DNA from: Acidobacteriota bacterium
GTDB taxonomy: Bacteria; Acidobacteriota; Terriglobia; Terriglobales; Acidobacteriaceae
Reading direction: 5' to 3'
Assembly (NCBI GenBank): GCA_021793405.1
Contig: JAJYSV010000004.1
Location: forward strand, 62,001 to 126,000
DNA length: 64,000 bases
Below the pieces are notes generated by a model. It saw nothing but the letters and a program-made list of their open reading frames with translations, did not search any database and was not told where the DNA came from. Within the stretch, counting starts at the first letter, position 1; every line of letters starts with the position of its first letter. The position numbers and the translations under genes are program-made. Positions 39,108 through 48,469 of this stretch are shown piece after piece.

Positions 39108-39551
39108 CTACAACGCGCGTTGCTGGATCGACTTCAGCATCGCCTGGAATCTATCGCGAGCAGCCGGGTATTTCTCGATGAGCTGCGTTGTCTGACGCAT
39201 GAATGGCATGCCCATTTTGTTCTGATATTCGTCTCGAAAGGCATGAAACTTGGCGAAAATATAAATTCCCTCGCCATTCGAGTCGATGAACAGGTCCGAT
39301 TTCACGGCGCCATGGTTCACCAGCGAAGCCGCCATTTCCCAGTAGCTGATCACCTGACGGAAATAGGCGTTCTCCTGCGTGTCCCCGCCCTGAGCCAGGG
39401 CCACAAATTCCTGAGCAGATTTCGGACTGAATTCAAAGATCAGCCAGTGGCGCGCCTTGCGCAGGAGTGCCTCCCTGCGAAGGTCGTACAGCTTGAGAAT
39501 GATATCGGCATCGTTGTGCGTGGCAATCTGACTTTCCATGTGTGATGGCAT
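39108..39551 (-). CDS. Conserved-looking hypothetical protein, DUF4760-like
   Basis: This 147-aa cytoplasmic, mostly helical protein contains DLRREALLRKARHW near the start and ISYWEMAASLVNHGAVKSDLF in the middle, similar to DUF4760-type proteins in which a small helical domain contains a conserved W-E-M/x-A motif. No signal or membrane segment. It lies six bases downstream of the methyltransferase gene on the same strand and may share its transcript. Confidence 0.65.
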   Translation of the reverse strand: MPSHMESQIATHNDADIILKLYDLRREALLRKARHWLIFEFSPKSAQEFVALAQGGDTQENAYFRQVISYWEMAASLVNHGAVKSDLFIDSNGEGIYIFAKFHAFRDEYQNKMGMPFMRQTTQLIEKYPAARDRFQAMLKSIQQRAL

Positions 39552-39557
39552 CCCTTT

Positions 39558-40193
39558 CTAATTATGCTTAATACCTGAAAGCAGCGCCAATTCGCGCCAC
39601 TTCCAGAGACAATCTACATCGCGAAATCCTATCTGGCGCAACCAATCGAGTTGATCCTCCACACTGGCACATTGATTGGATGGATCTTCCGCTGCCGTCG
39701 TCATTCCCATCTCCCGGTAAAAATCTTCGTGCAGCTTGTGTGTCGGCGAGGATACATGCTCCAAATTGCAGAACACGCCGCCAGGTTCGAGCATGGTGAA
39801 GATCTCTCCATACAAAGCAAACTTGCGGGCATCGCTCAAATGGTGAATGGCCAAGCTGGACACAACAACATCGAATTCGCCAAGGACAGGTAAGGGATTG
39901 TCCAGGTTATGTTCCACTACGGAAACTTCCGAAACCGCCGCAAAGCGCTCGCGTGCAGCCGCCAGCATCGCAGGCGAAAAGTCCATTGCCACGCCATGCG
40001 CTCGTGGATTGGCTAGTTTTACAAGGCTGAGCAATCGGCCATCGCCGGCTCCCAAATCCAGGACTCTGCGGACGTTTGAGGGCAGCAGTTCAAGCACCAC
40101 CCGTTCGCCTTCCGTACGATGAGGAATTGTATCGGCCCTCGCCAGATAGGCAAGCGCATGGGCTGTGGTTGCATATTCGTTCCGAATGTCCAT
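39558..40193 (-). CDS. Class I SAM-dependent methyltransferase
   Basis: This 211-aa soluble enzyme has the class I methyltransferase core: motif [15 protein letters not shown] (about residues 43-56), the acidic end of strand 2 ([11 protein letters not shown]), and motif [18 protein letters not shown] 40193 is preferred because AGGGGGCG sits just upstream; ATG 40211 is an alternative. The substrate is unknown. It lies 23 bases downstream of topA on the same strand. Confidence 0.87.
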   Translation of the reverse strand: MDIRNEYATTAHALAYLARADTIPHRTEGERVVLELLPSNVRRVLDLGAGDGRLLSLVKLANPRAHGVAMDFSPAMLAAARERFAAVSEVSVVEHNLDNPLPVLGEFDVVVSSLAIHHLSDARKFALYGEIFTMLEPGGVFCNLEHVSSPTHKLHEDFYREMGMTTAAEDPSNQCASVEDQLDWLRQIGFRDVDCLWKWRELALLSGIKHN

Positions 40194-40216
40194 TATCGCC
40201 CCCTTGTGCAAAAGTC

Positions 40217-43042
40217 CTATACAGCCAGCGGTTCGGGCTGTTTCTCTTCTGCTGCAGGCGCATCGCCAATGCGTTCCTCATAATGGCAAACGACTGTTTT
40301 TGCGGGAACTGCGGGCGCGTCGCCGGTGGACTTTTTGCGACCTTTGCCGCGTTTTTCCTCGGCCGCACTCTGCTTCTCGTTGTTCGGACAGACCAGATAC
40401 ACACCGGACTTAAGCGACTTCTCTAACAAATACGGGCTGCCGCATTCCGGACAGGTCTGCGGAACAGGCTTCAGATTTGACGTGAAATCGCACTCCGGAT
40501 AATTCGTGCACCCGTAGAAGAAGTTTCCACGCCGCGCTTTCCGCTCCGCAATGTCTCCCGTGCCGCAGATGGGACACTTCACTCCCGTTAAGTTCTGCTT
40601 GATGTACTTGCACTTGGGATAGCCGCTGCACGAGACGAACTCCCCGTACTGGCCGGTTCGCAAAACCAGTTGCATTCCACACTTGGGACAAGTTTCGTCC
40701 AGCGGGACAGCGGGCTTCTGCTGCTGTTTATGCGTCAGCTTGCGGATGGTCTTGCATGGCGGATCTTCGCTGTAGCCAGGACACGCCATGAACTGGCCGA
40801 ATGGACCGTTACGCAGTACCATGACTCGTCCGCAGTTCTCGCAGAACTCTTCCTCCGCCTCTGCTCCCTGGGCATCTGCTGTCTGCAGATTAGGCTTCGC
40901 CTCATAATTTTCTCGGGTGAAGGTACAGCTTACCTGCTCCACTACCAGTTTGCGGTCGGGCCCGGCGGCTGCGGCCAATGCAGATTCCAGTTCCTTCTTG
41001 TTTGTGGCTGTCGCAGCCACGGGCGCAGGTTCCGTGCCGCCAGTGGTTTTCACCGTCATCGGGTAATCGAGCTTGGCTTCAATTTTCTTGATCGCCTTCT
41101 TCGTATCTTTTTCCCACGCGGAACTGGCGACCGTAACCGGCTTCTTCTTGTCATAGGCGGAGCATGCGTAGAATGAACCGAATTTACCCCATTTCAGCAC
41201 CAGCGGCGCTCCGCACTGCGGACATATTTCTTCCGTCGGCTGTTCCATCCGCTTGATGTCTTCCATGTTTTTGTCGGCGACCTTCAACTCCTCCTGAAAG
41301 TAGCTGTAGAACCCGCGCAGCAAATCCGTCCACTTCTCCGTGCCGTCTTCCACCGCATCCAGTTCCACTTCCAGCTTGGCCGTGTATGCCGGATCGAAGA
41401 TGTAAGGAAAGTTTTTCACCAGCAGGTCATTTACCACCTGGCCCAGTTCGGTTGGATAAAATTTGCCAGATCCTTTCGGCGGAACTTTCACCGCGTACTC
41501 CCGGTCCTGGATCGTGCTGATGATCGAGGCATATGTGGATGGCCGGCCAATGCCGCGCTCTTCCAGTTCCTTCACCAGGGAAGCCTCATTGAAACGGGGC
41601 GGCGGCTCGGTAAAATGCTGCTCCGGTTTCAGGGCATTCAGGGTTAGCGGTTGCCCGTCGTTCAGCTGTGGCAAGCGGTTGCTCAGCGCCTCATCATCCG
41701 CATCTTTCGCGTCTTTCGCCTCTTCGTAAATCTTGAGAAAGCCGTCGAACTTCAAGACGGATCCGGTTACGCGGTAGTCGTAATTGCGATCCGCTTTGGC
41801 AACGATGTCTACCGTCGTCTGATCGAACACGGCCTGCACCATCTGCGAGGCGACAAAGCGCTGCCAGATGAGCTTGTAGAGTTTGTATTGCTCGTCGCTC
41901 AGATACTGCTTGATCTCATCCGGCGCCAATTCGACGTTTGTCGGACGAATGGCTTCATGCGCGTCCTGCGCGTCTTTCTTGCTTTTGAAAACGTTTGGGC
42001 TCGCCGGCATATACTTCTGCCCAAGTTTTTTCCCGATGTAGGCACGCGCCTCTTCAATCGCATCCGGCGAGACGCGAGTCGAGTCGGTACGCATATAGGT
42101 GATCAGACCCACCGTCCCCTGACCGCCGACCTCGACGCCTTCATACAAACGCTGCGCCACACCCATCGTCCGTCGCACGTTGAAGCCGAGTTTGCGCGAT
42201 GCATCCTGCTGCAGTTTGCTGGTGGTAAATGGGGCGGTCGGATTCTGCCGGCGCTCTTTCTTTTCGACGGACCGCACCTTCCAGTCAGCGGTTTTCAATG
42301 CGGCAACAATGGCATCCGTCTCCGCCTGGTTTGGAAGTGACGGAGTGTTCACCGTCTCGACGGTCGCTCGCTTGCCATCGATGCCTAGAAAGCGCGCCGT
42401 AAACTCCTGCTCGTCTTTCCCGCCGCCCGTCCCAGGCGTCAGCAGCGCATCCAGTGTCCAATATTCCACTGGCTTGAATGCCTTGATCTCCCGCTCGCGT
42501 TCGACAATCAAACGCACCGCTACGGTTTGCACCCTGCCCGCCGACAAACCACGTCGCACCTTGTCCCACAAGAGCGGAGAAATCTGATAGCCCACAATTC
42601 GGTCCAGCACACGCCGCGTCTGCTGCGCATCCACCAGACGCGCATCGACGTTGCCCGCATGTTGAAAGGCGGCCTTCACGGCCTTCTGCGTGATTTCGTT
42701 AAACGTGACTCGCTGGATCTTCGCTTTATTGCGAAGTTGCGGCTTCAACTGCAACTCCAGATGCCACGCAATGGCCTCGCCTTCGCGGTCAGGATCAGGC
42801 GCGAGGTATACGGCATCCGCGGTCGACGCTAGCTTCTTCAGCCGCTCGACGACCTTCTCTTTGCCAGGCATCACAATCAGCTCCGGCTCGAATGTGCCGT
42901 TTTCCAGTTCCACGCCGATCTTGCTTTTCGGCAAATCCATAATGTGGCCAAGCGAGGCCTCCACGATGAAATCCTTGCCGAGATATTTGTTGATCGTCTT
43001 CGCCTTCGCGGGAGATTCGACGATCACGAGTGACTTTGCCAT
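40217..43042 (-). CDS. topA: DNA topoisomerase I
   Basis: This is a type IA topoisomerase that relaxes negative supercoils. It has 941 aa. The TOPRIM domain opens [19 protein letters not shown] and carries the acidic [14 protein letters not shown] motif; the catalytic Tyr lies in [14 protein letters not shown] (about residue 316). The C-terminus has at least five C4 zinc-ribbon modules ([40 protein letters not shown]), more than the E. coli enzyme. dprA lies upstream on the same strand, a frequent pairing. Confidence 0.97.
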   Translation of the reverse strand: MAKSLVIVESPAKAKTINKYLGKDFIVEASLGHIMDLPKSKIGVELENGTFEPELIVMPGKEKVVERLKKLASTADAVYLAPDPDREGEAIAWHLELQLKPQLRNKAKIQRVTFNEITQKAVKAAFQHAGNVDARLVDAQQTRRVLDRIVGYQISPLLWDKVRRGLSAGRVQTVAVRLIVEREREIKAFKPVEYWTLDALLTPGTGGGKDEQEFTARFLGIDGKRATVETVNTPSLPNQAETDAIVAALKTADWKVRSVEKKERRQNPTAPFTTSKLQQDASRKLGFNVRRTMGVAQRLYEGVEVGGQGTVGLITYMRTDSTRVSPDAIEEARAYIGKKLGQKYMPASPNVFKSKKDAQDAHEAIRPTNVELAPDEIKQYLSDEQYKLYKLIWQRFVASQMVQAVFDQTTVDIVAKADRNYDYRVTGSVLKFDGFLKIYEEAKDAKDADDEALSNRLPQLNDGQPLTLNALKPEQHFTEPPPRFNEASLVKELEERGIGRPSTYASIISTIQDREYAVKVPPKGSGKFYPTELGQVVNDLLVKNFPYIFDPAYTAKLEVELDAVEDGTEKWTDLLRGFYSYFQEELKVADKNMEDIKRMEQPTEEICPQCGAPLVLKWGKFGSFYACSAYDKKKPVTVASSAWEKDTKKAIKKIEAKLDYPMTVKTTGGTEPAPVAATATNKKELESALAAAAGPDRKLVVEQVSCTFTRENYEAKPNLQTADAQGAEAEEEFCENCGRVMVLRNGPFGQFMACPGYSEDPPCKTIRKLTHKQQQKPAVPLDETCPKCGMQLVLRTGQYGEFVSCSGYPKCKYIKQNLTGVKCPICGTGDIAERKARRGNFFYGCTNYPECDFTSNLKPVPQTCPECGSPYLLEKSLKSGVYLVCPNNEKQSAAEEKRGKGRKKSTGDAPAVPAKTVVCHYEERIGDAPAAEEKQPEPLAV

Positions 43043-43267
43043 TCCAGATACACTTCCTTGTTCAGTAACGAATCGTATGTTGTTCGGAATGCTCTAAAGG
43101 ACGCTATGCTCCGAATTAGGTAACAAGAGCGAAACTACCATGGTTTTGCTCGGTGATACCAGTGCGCGGCTGAAACTCCTCTGGACTTCGCTTCCGAAAC
43201 GGCCAGTTCCGACCCGATCGGACAAAGATGGAAATATGGGTTGCACCGGCTGCGAGATTGGCTCGTT

Positions 43268-44485
43268 CTAAAATGTCCTCACGTAGTTTTTGCCCGGCAT
43301 GGCACGCACGCGCCCGGCAAGTTCCAGCTCAAACAGCGCGGTAAAAATCTCCGACGAACTCAATTTGTCTTCCAGCATCTCGACCAATTCATCCAGTTGC
43401 AGTGCCTGGTCCGGACGCAACGCATCGAAGACGCGCGCCTGATCTTCCGGCAGATCGGGCAAATCCGGCTTGCTGAACAAAGATGCAGCAGACCCGTCGG
43501 AAGATGCAATTCCCTGCCGTTCCTCCACCTCCATGCGTATCTCCGTGGGCAGTTCTTCCCACACGTCTTCCCACGTGGCTACCAGCTTGGCGCCTTGTTT
43601 AATCAACGTGTTCGGGCCCCAGGAGTTCTTCGACGTCACATTGCCGGGGACCGCGAACACTTCGCGATTTTGTTCCAGCGCGCATCGAGCGGTAATTCGC
43701 GTGCCGCTGTTTTCGCCGGCCTCAATCACCAGCACGCCGACGCTCATGCCGCTGAGTATTCTGTTGCGAATGGGAAAGTTCTGCGGCGCGGGAAAGGTTC
43801 CCATCGGATATTCGCTGAGAATTGCGCCTCCCGCCTCGAGGATCTGCTCCGCCAGTCGCTTGTTCTCCTTGGGATAGATGACATCGATCCCGGTGCCCCA
43901 AACGGCGATGGTTTTGCCGCGCGCATCGAGCGCGCCGCGATGCGCCGCTGTATCGACACCCCGCGCCATGCCGCTCAAAATAATCAAGCCATGCGCTGCC
44001 AGATCGCGGGCCAGCATCTCCGCCATTCCTGTTCCATAGGGCGTGGGATGGCGCGTCCCGACGATTGCAATTCCAGGCTGCGCCAGCGACGCTTTGTCGC
44101 CGCGCAACCACAACACGGTGGGAGGATCGTAGATCTCGCGCAACCGCTCCGGATATTCGTCGTCCGCGGGGGTGATCAGCGTTCCACCACCCTCCTGCAC
44201 ACGCTTCCATTCTTTTTCCGCTTCGATCAGGGATTTGCCGGAAACGATCGACTGCGCCGACACGGCCGGCAGGCGCAAGCCTTCCAACTGTGTCAGCGGC
44301 AGAGCCAGCACGCCTTCCGCGCTGCCAACGGTGTTGACGGCCCGCCAAATGCGAGTCATTCCAAGACGGCTGGTCATCGCAAGCGCAAGCCATGCCCGCC
44401 GCTCGCCATCCAGCACCTGCGGATCGGCCGGATCAAGGATGCTCTTTGCGCTATCGGAAGATCGGGAAGGAATATTCATGATCAA
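43268..44485 (-). CDS. dprA: DNA-processing protein DprA
   Basis: DprA loads RecA on incoming single-stranded DNA during natural transformation. It has 405 aa: an N-terminal helical region, a Rossmann-like DNA-binding domain with VGTRHPTPYG, SGMARGVDTAAHRGAL and GTGIDVIYPKEN, and a C-terminal winged-helix domain (about 335-395, QALQLDELVEML). GNVTSKNSWGPNTLIKQGA is also conserved. With cinA at 55 kb, this fits a competence or recombination toolkit, but dprA is broadly conserved and does not prove competence. Confidence 0.93.
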   Translation of the reverse strand: MIMNIPSRSSDSAKSILDPADPQVLDGERRAWLALAMTSRLGMTRIWRAVNTVGSAEGVLALPLTQLEGLRLPAVSAQSIVSGKSLIEAEKEWKRVQEGGGTLITPADDEYPERLREIYDPPTVLWLRGDKASLAQPGIAIVGTRHPTPYGTGMAEMLARDLAAHGLIILSGMARGVDTAAHRGALDARGKTIAVWGTGIDVIYPKENKRLAEQILEAGGAILSEYPMGTFPAPQNFPIRNRILSGMSVGVLVIEAGENSGTRITARCALEQNREVFAVPGNVTSKNSWGPNTLIKQGAKLVATWEDVWEELPTEIRMEVEERQGIASSDGSAASLFSKPDLPDLPEDQARVFDALRPDQALQLDELVEMLEDKLSSSEIFTALFELELAGRVRAMPGKNYVRTF

Positions 44486-44643
44486 AACAATTCATCAGCC
44501 AACAATTCCGGGCGATAAATATCTTCGCCTGAAAATTGACTCGATGTTGCGAGAGCGTATCCGGGGCTGGCTGGAATGTCAAGCAGGGCGACGATGAAGG
44601 CAGGGATTTCCAGTGGATATCGCGCGATAGAGAAGCTGAAGAA

Positions 44644-44802
44644 CTATGCGGTCTGCAACGATTCGTGCGCTGACTTCAGCTTTGCCAGAAGAAAAAGCGC
44701 GGCGACGAACAAGGAACCGCTGAGAAACAGTCCAATCAGGCCCAGGAACATGCTTCCCAATCCTAGGAGCTTCAGGAAAAATGTAATCGCGGATGCACTC
44801 AT
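44644..44802 (-). CDS. Possible small membrane protein
   Basis: A 52-aa frame from ATG 44802 encodes two close hydrophobic segments (LLGLGSMFLGLIGLFLSG, SLFVAALFLLAKL) and a short polar tail. It lies between dprA and mqnA. It could be a genuine small membrane protein or a chance frame; only the hydrophobic pattern supports it. Confidence 0.35.
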   Translation of the reverse strand: MSASAITFFLKLLGLGSMFLGLIGLFLSGSLFVAALFLLAKLKSAHESLQTA

Positions 44803-44894
44803 GGCTGATATCTTACCGCACAAGCGGACCGCCGCGCTTGCTGCAAAAGATGTACGCTGCAATCTTGATGCAGAGCATATTGTTACACTGAACC

Positions 44895-45782
44895 GTGATA
44901 GTAACATCGCAGGTTTGCGCTTCTTTTCCGCGCCTTAGCATCTCCGCTATTCGCTTTCTCAATCCGGCGCCGCTGATGTGGGACTTTGAACATCCGCCGG
45001 AAATGGCGCGGCTGGCAGAGCGCTATCGAATTCATTCCGCGATGCCGTCGCGGTGCGCGGCGGAATTGGCCGATGGTACCGCCGATATCGGGCTGATTCC
45101 AATTTCCGCGTATGCAACGACACCGGAGCTGGCCATCCTGCCCGGCTGCACCATCGCTTCGCTCGGTCGTGTCCGCTCCATCATTCTCGTGGTCAAGCAT
45201 CCAGATGGCATACAAGCGGTGCGCCGCGTTGCCGGCGACACAGCCTCGCGCGCATCGAATGCCTATGCGCAAATCATCTTTCGAAAATTCCTTGGCGTCG
45301 AACCGGAATTTGTTCTCCATACCCCCAATCTGGAGGCCATGCTCGATGACTGCGATGCAGCGATCCTGATTGGCGACCCGGCTCTGCTGGCGCTGGAAGA
45401 CAAGGCTGCGCGATTCGCCCGAACGGGCCAGCATCTGGACTATCTGGACCTGGGACAGGAATGGAAACGCCATACCGGCCTGCCATGGGTTTCCGCCGTG
45501 TGGGCGGTGCGACCCGATGCTGTCGCCGTATCCGGCCTGACGTCCGCCAGCATCATCGACGATTTCGTCCGGTCGCGTGACCACGGCATGACACACATCG
45601 AGGACCTTGTCCGTGAATGGGCGCCTCGTATTCCGGTGCCGGCGGCAACGATTCGCACCTATCTCTCCACGAATATTCATTACGTGCTGGACGAGCCATG
45701 CCTCGCGGGAATGGAATTGTTCTTCCGCTACGCGGCCGAATGCGGCGTCCTGCCGCCCGCACCCCAGCTTCGCTTCCTCTAG
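44895..45782 (+). CDS. mqnA: Chorismate dehydratase, menaquinone futalosine pathway
   Basis: MqnA converts chorismate to 3-enolpyruvylbenzoate, the entry to the futalosine route for menaquinone. The 295-aa protein resembles periplasmic binding proteins: ISAIRFLNPAPLMWDFEH near the start, GTADIGLIPISAYAT, and the conserved SRASNAYAQIIFRKF and DAAILIGDPALLAL segments. The start is likely GTG 44895. Its presence implies menaquinone made without the MenFDHCEB route; the other mqn genes are not in this window. Confidence 0.92.
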   Translation: MIVTSQVCASFPRLSISAIRFLNPAPLMWDFEHPPEMARLAERYRIHSAMPSRCAAELADGTADIGLIPISAYATTPELAILPGCTIASLGRVRSIILVVKHPDGIQAVRRVAGDTASRASNAYAQIIFRKFLGVEPEFVLHTPNLEAMLDDCDAAILIGDPALLALEDKAARFARTGQHLDYLDLGQEWKRHTGLPWVSAVWAVRPDAVAVSGLTSASIIDDFVRSRDHGMTHIEDLVREWAPRIPVPAATIRTYLSTNIHYVLDEPCLAGMELFFRYAAECGVLPPAPQLRFL

Positions 45783-45875
45783 CCCATGCCGGTCTTCAAG
45801 CTTCCAGAGAAAATACATTCCTCTATGGGCTGAGATACATACGCTAGTTTGTGCTGCGGAAGATTTCCACGCCGG

Positions 45876-45881
45876 TATAAT
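45876..45881 (+). promoter_or_regulatory. Consensus -10 element
   Basis: TATAAT lies 85 bases before the small secreted protein gene at 45966. The -35 region 17 bases upstream (GCTGCG) is poor, so an activator or an extended -10 may be needed. Confidence 0.35.
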
Positions 45882-45965
45882 GGCCTCAGGCCAGTAATTG
45901 AAAGCCTGCTTGGAATTTCCTCGATCCCCCAGCCTCTTGAAGAGCACACTCCCTAAGGCACATCT

Positions 45966-46307
45966 ATGAAAGTAAGTCGGATTATCGCATCGCACGCGTG
46001 GTTACTTGCCGCATGCATGGCAGGGGCACAGGTACGGACTCCTGCGCCAACTGCCAACCATCCAGCAACCATGCAAAATACTACCCAGCCGGATGCGAAC
46101 AGGGCTCAAGCGCAGAAAGCGCAGGCTAAAGAAGTCAAGCGGCAAGTCAAGTATAAGAATAAGGCGGCAAAAGACCGAGTGAATGCTCTCAAGGAGCAGG
46201 AGAAGGCCTCAAAAAGCCGGGCCAAGGCAAACAGACAGCGAGACAAATCTGACGTGGATCTAGCCAAGGCCGCCACCGAGCAGGAACAGTCTACTCCGCA
46301 ACCGTAA
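45966..46307 (+). CDS. Small secreted Lys/Ala-rich protein
   Basis: This 113-aa protein has a signal peptide (about residues 1-21, ending AGA) and then a very basic, Ala/Gln/Lys-rich helical body with repeated AKxxKR- and KSRAKANRQRDKS-type segments and an acidic end. It is likely periplasmic or secreted. I recognise no family. A -10 consensus lies upstream. Confidence 0.6.
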   Translation: MKVSRIIASHAWLLAACMAGAQVRTPAPTANHPATMQNTTQPDANRAQAQKAQAKEVKRQVKYKNKAAKDRVNALKEQEKASKSRAKANRQRDKSDVDLAKAATEQEQSTPQP

Positions 46308-46444
46308 CCAGCCGTGCAAACGCACTCCAGAGTTCTTCGAGCGCGGGATTGGCATGTTCCAACGATTCTTCGCAGCTGCTGGTGATAAAGCGCATGCCTC
46401 ACTTGGATTCCAGTTGTGACCTTCCGACTGTTTCGGAGGGTCTT

Positions 46445-46549
46445 TCACTTTGTACGGTTGGCGCAACGAAGGCCGACCATCTTTCCGGCTGCATCCCATA
46501 AGGAGCCGAAGACGCGCCGCGCGGCCTCAGGATTCTTCCCAGTAGCCAT
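46445..46549 (-). CDS. Possible 34-aa small protein at the glycosyltransferase 3' end
   Basis: ATG 46549 lies inside the end of the glycosyltransferase fragment and encodes a 34-residue frame that reads NPEAARRVFGSLWDAAGKMV, with a strong coding look and ending in TGA at 46445. Another short frame (46291-46395) follows. Neither is recognisable, and both may be chance frames. Confidence 0.25.
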   Translation of the reverse strand: MATGKNPEAARRVFGSLWDAAGKMVGLRCANRTK

Positions 46550-46727
46550 GGTCGCGAAGGAAGTAATCGGGATTGCCGGAGTTCAGCGCGGTCTTCAAAA
46601 ACATGCCGGCAATTTGCATGTGTCCCATTTTTTGAAAGCGCCGATTCGAGGTCATCACCTCGCCGGGAATCACAGCAAATCGCCGCAGCGAGACCAGGTC
46701 CCCACTGACAGGTGGATCGAGCTGCAA
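46527..46727 (-). pseudogene. Glycosyltransferase family 2, C-terminal fragment
   Basis: This minus-strand frame encodes SLRRFAVIPGEVMTS, then NRRFQKMGHMQIAGMFLKTA and ends YFLRDHGYWEES. These segments look like the C-terminal end of family 2 glycosyltransferases whose N-terminal part lies at 48062-48469 on the same strand and in the right order. A stretch of roughly 70-80 residues between the two parts is missing and replaced by the lower-GC insert. The frame has no proper start, so the fragment is probably not made as a functional protein. Confidence 0.5.
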
Positions 46728-46774
46728 CCTTGAGCAATCGTGAGCGTATACTGACCGGGATCGGAGGCGCCATA

Positions 46775-47359
46775 ATGGCGATTCATGGTTGGTATTTCGC
46801 CTGGTGGCTGTTAGATGTTTTAGTGCTCAGCATCTTTATTGCTGTGTTTGAAATCTTTTTTGAAAAGGACAACGGGTGGGCATCCGGGTTAAGCCAGCAC
46901 GGACTTGGGAAACGCCTGTGGCAAGGGACCACTTTCGTTCGGCTGTTCGAAAAGCCCTACATCACTGTCTACCACTTGACGATGTTCGGCGCGATCGTAC
47001 CCCTGATCCTTGTCGGCCAATATTGGATCGTCCGAGTCTTCTTGGTTAGCCATGCTTTCGCCATGCACGACATCGGAATATTGACGATATGGCAGGTTGG
47101 ATCTGTACGCTTCATGCCGCTGTTTTCCATTATCGCGGCGTGGCTAGCTATCTCTACCATAGAGGACTTCATGTGGTTCGCATTGAATTGGTACTACCCC
47201 ACTAGCCTACAGGATCTATTCTCTGGCCGAATTTGGTGGCACACTCGATGGATCGCACTCGGCAAGATCAAAGTTCCAAGATTTTATATATCTACACTAG
47301 TAATCGCGGCGGTCTTTCTGTATGCGAGCACGCACATTGCAAGGATTGCAGGCGCCTAG
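46775..47359 (+). CDS. Multi-pass membrane protein, unknown function
   Basis: This 194-aa protein has about four to five hydrophobic segments rich in Trp and Phe (YFAWWLLDVLVLSIFIAVF, LTMFGAIVPLILVGQYW, FSIIAAWLAIS, ISTLVIAAVFLYAS). ATG 46775 is preceded by a good ribosome site (GGAGG); an upstream in-frame start is weaker. Polar loops carry an acidic FFEKDNGW motif and HAFAMHDIG, of the kind that might bind metal, but this is speculative. Composition differs from the flanking genes. The second insert gene follows by 62 bases. Confidence 0.65.
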   Translation: MAIHGWYFAWWLLDVLVLSIFIAVFEIFFEKDNGWASGLSQHGLGKRLWQGTTFVRLFEKPYITVYHLTMFGAIVPLILVGQYWIVRVFLVSHAFAMHDIGILTIWQVGSVRFMPLFSIIAAWLAISTIEDFMWFALNWYYPTSLQDLFSGRIWWHTRWIALGKIKVPRFYISTLVIAAVFLYASTHIARIAGA

Positions 47360-47421
47360 ACGCAATCTCGTGCCGCTGGTTCGCAACAGGGACTCTGCTT
47401 CGTTGGGAGAGCGGAAAACGG

Positions 47422-48096
47422 ATGAAGACCACCGATGAGACACTCAAGGACTATTGGGTCCTAGCAATAGGTGTTGCGTCTGCGACCGCTTATTGGTTGA
47501 TGTCGAAAGAAGTATTTCTCAGAGCGCTCACCAGCGGCATAGGCCCTGCCATCACGTTTATTGCTGTGCTGGCTTCCACGCTGCTGTTTTTCGCCTTTTA
47601 CATCGCTGGTACGAACGACGATCTCGATAAAGCGGCGGGATATGTCACGGGAATCAAGTTGGAAGGACCTTGGCACATCATCCTTATTTTTGCATTGGCC
47701 ATATGCTTCGGTGCCCTTTTTGCGTTTGCCGCTAACCTTATCGTTTACTGTGGGATTCTGTTCGGTCTTCTACTTGTAGACTTTATTGGCTTCCTCACCA
47801 TAAGGCGGAAATTCATCAAGAATGAGGCCAAAGCCAAAGAGAGGGTGCCGCTAACAAAGTGGCGCGCCCTCAAGAACTATTATTTCGTGAGACCTCATCT
47901 ACTACTGCGCTCGTTGCGGCTCCTGGGAACTGCCGTCGCTTTGGCCCTCGCCGTGTTGCTGGAAACGAGACGATCCGCCGCTCTAGGCGAGCTTGCCTGG
48001 GCGATCGTAGTTGCATCTGTGTGGTCTGCTGAGTATTGCCACTCAAACTGGCGTAAATTACTTAAAAAAGATTTGGGGTTACATCCCGCACATTGA
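47422..48096 (+). CDS. Multi-pass membrane protein, unknown function
   Basis: This 224-aa protein from ATG 47422 has an N-terminal polar stretch, then hydrophobic segments (YWVLAIGVASATAYWLMS, ITFIAVLASTLLFFAFYIAG, IILIFALAICFGALFAFAAN, LIVYCGILFGLLLVDFIGF), a basic loop (RRKFIKNEAKAKER) and two further helices. An open frame continues upstream but lacks membrane character. It is the partner of the preceding gene, on the same strand with similar composition. Its last codons run into the junction with the glycosyltransferase fragment. I recognise no family. Confidence 0.6.
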   Translation: MKTTDETLKDYWVLAIGVASATAYWLMSKEVFLRALTSGIGPAITFIAVLASTLLFFAFYIAGTNDDLDKAAGYVTGIKLEGPWHIILIFALAICFGALFAFAANLIVYCGILFGLLLVDFIGFLTIRRKFIKNEAKAKERVPLTKWRALKNYYFVRPHLLLRSLRLLGTAVALALAVLLETRRSAALGELAWAIVVASVWSAEYCHSNWRKLLKKDLGLHPAH

Positions 48097-48469
48097 GATT
48101 CAGTAAGTCAAAAGCAGAGTAATCATCGGACTTGGACGCTTTTTCCGGTGCCTCCACGGAACGCCGCAGCAGGGATGGATCGCGCAGCTCTACATCCGCA
48201 TCCACAAGAAGCACATAAGGTGTGGCAGCGCGATGCGCGCCTGCATTGCGGCCCACGGCAGGCAGACCTCCGGGGATAATCTCAACGAGAAACCGCGCGG
48301 GAAACGACCGCGCGATTTCTGCTGTACCGTCGGTTGAGTTGGCATCAGCAACGAACACTCTGGTATCCGGCAAGCGCAGGTAATCCTGCCGATTCAAAGA
48401 GGTCAGCAGCTTCGGCAACGACTGGCTCTCGTTCCGCGCTGGAATGACGATAGTGAGTTCCGCCCGCAT
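48062..48469 (-). pseudogene. Glycosyltransferase family 2, N-terminal fragment
   Basis: This 135-aa frame starts at ATG 48469 with LTIVIPARNESQSLPKLL, the GT-A nucleotide-sugar entry motif, then VVADANSTDGTAEI-like strand (VFVADANSTDGTAEI) and the metal-binding LLVDADVELRD. It then ends in 25 unrelated residues at the junction with the lower-GC insert, so roughly the first half of the enzyme remains. The C-terminal half appears to lie at 46527-46727. The start overlaps the end of the upstream metallophosphoesterase gene by 125 bases in another frame. Confidence 0.7.

Larger units (their letters stand above)
46712..48100. other. Lower-GC insert splitting a glycosyltransferase gene
   Basis: This segment of about 1.4 kb is visibly richer in A/T than its neighbours and carries two membrane-protein genes on the + strand, opposite to the glycosyltransferase pieces that flank it. 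Its edges are approximate, inferred from where glycosyltransferase-like sequence stops on each side. I see no transposase, terminal inverted repeats or target duplication, so the transfer mechanism is unknown. Confidence 0.5.

Noticed and set aside
43241-44518. 425-aa open frame opposite dprA
   Set aside because: Antisense to an intact DprA; no domain seen.
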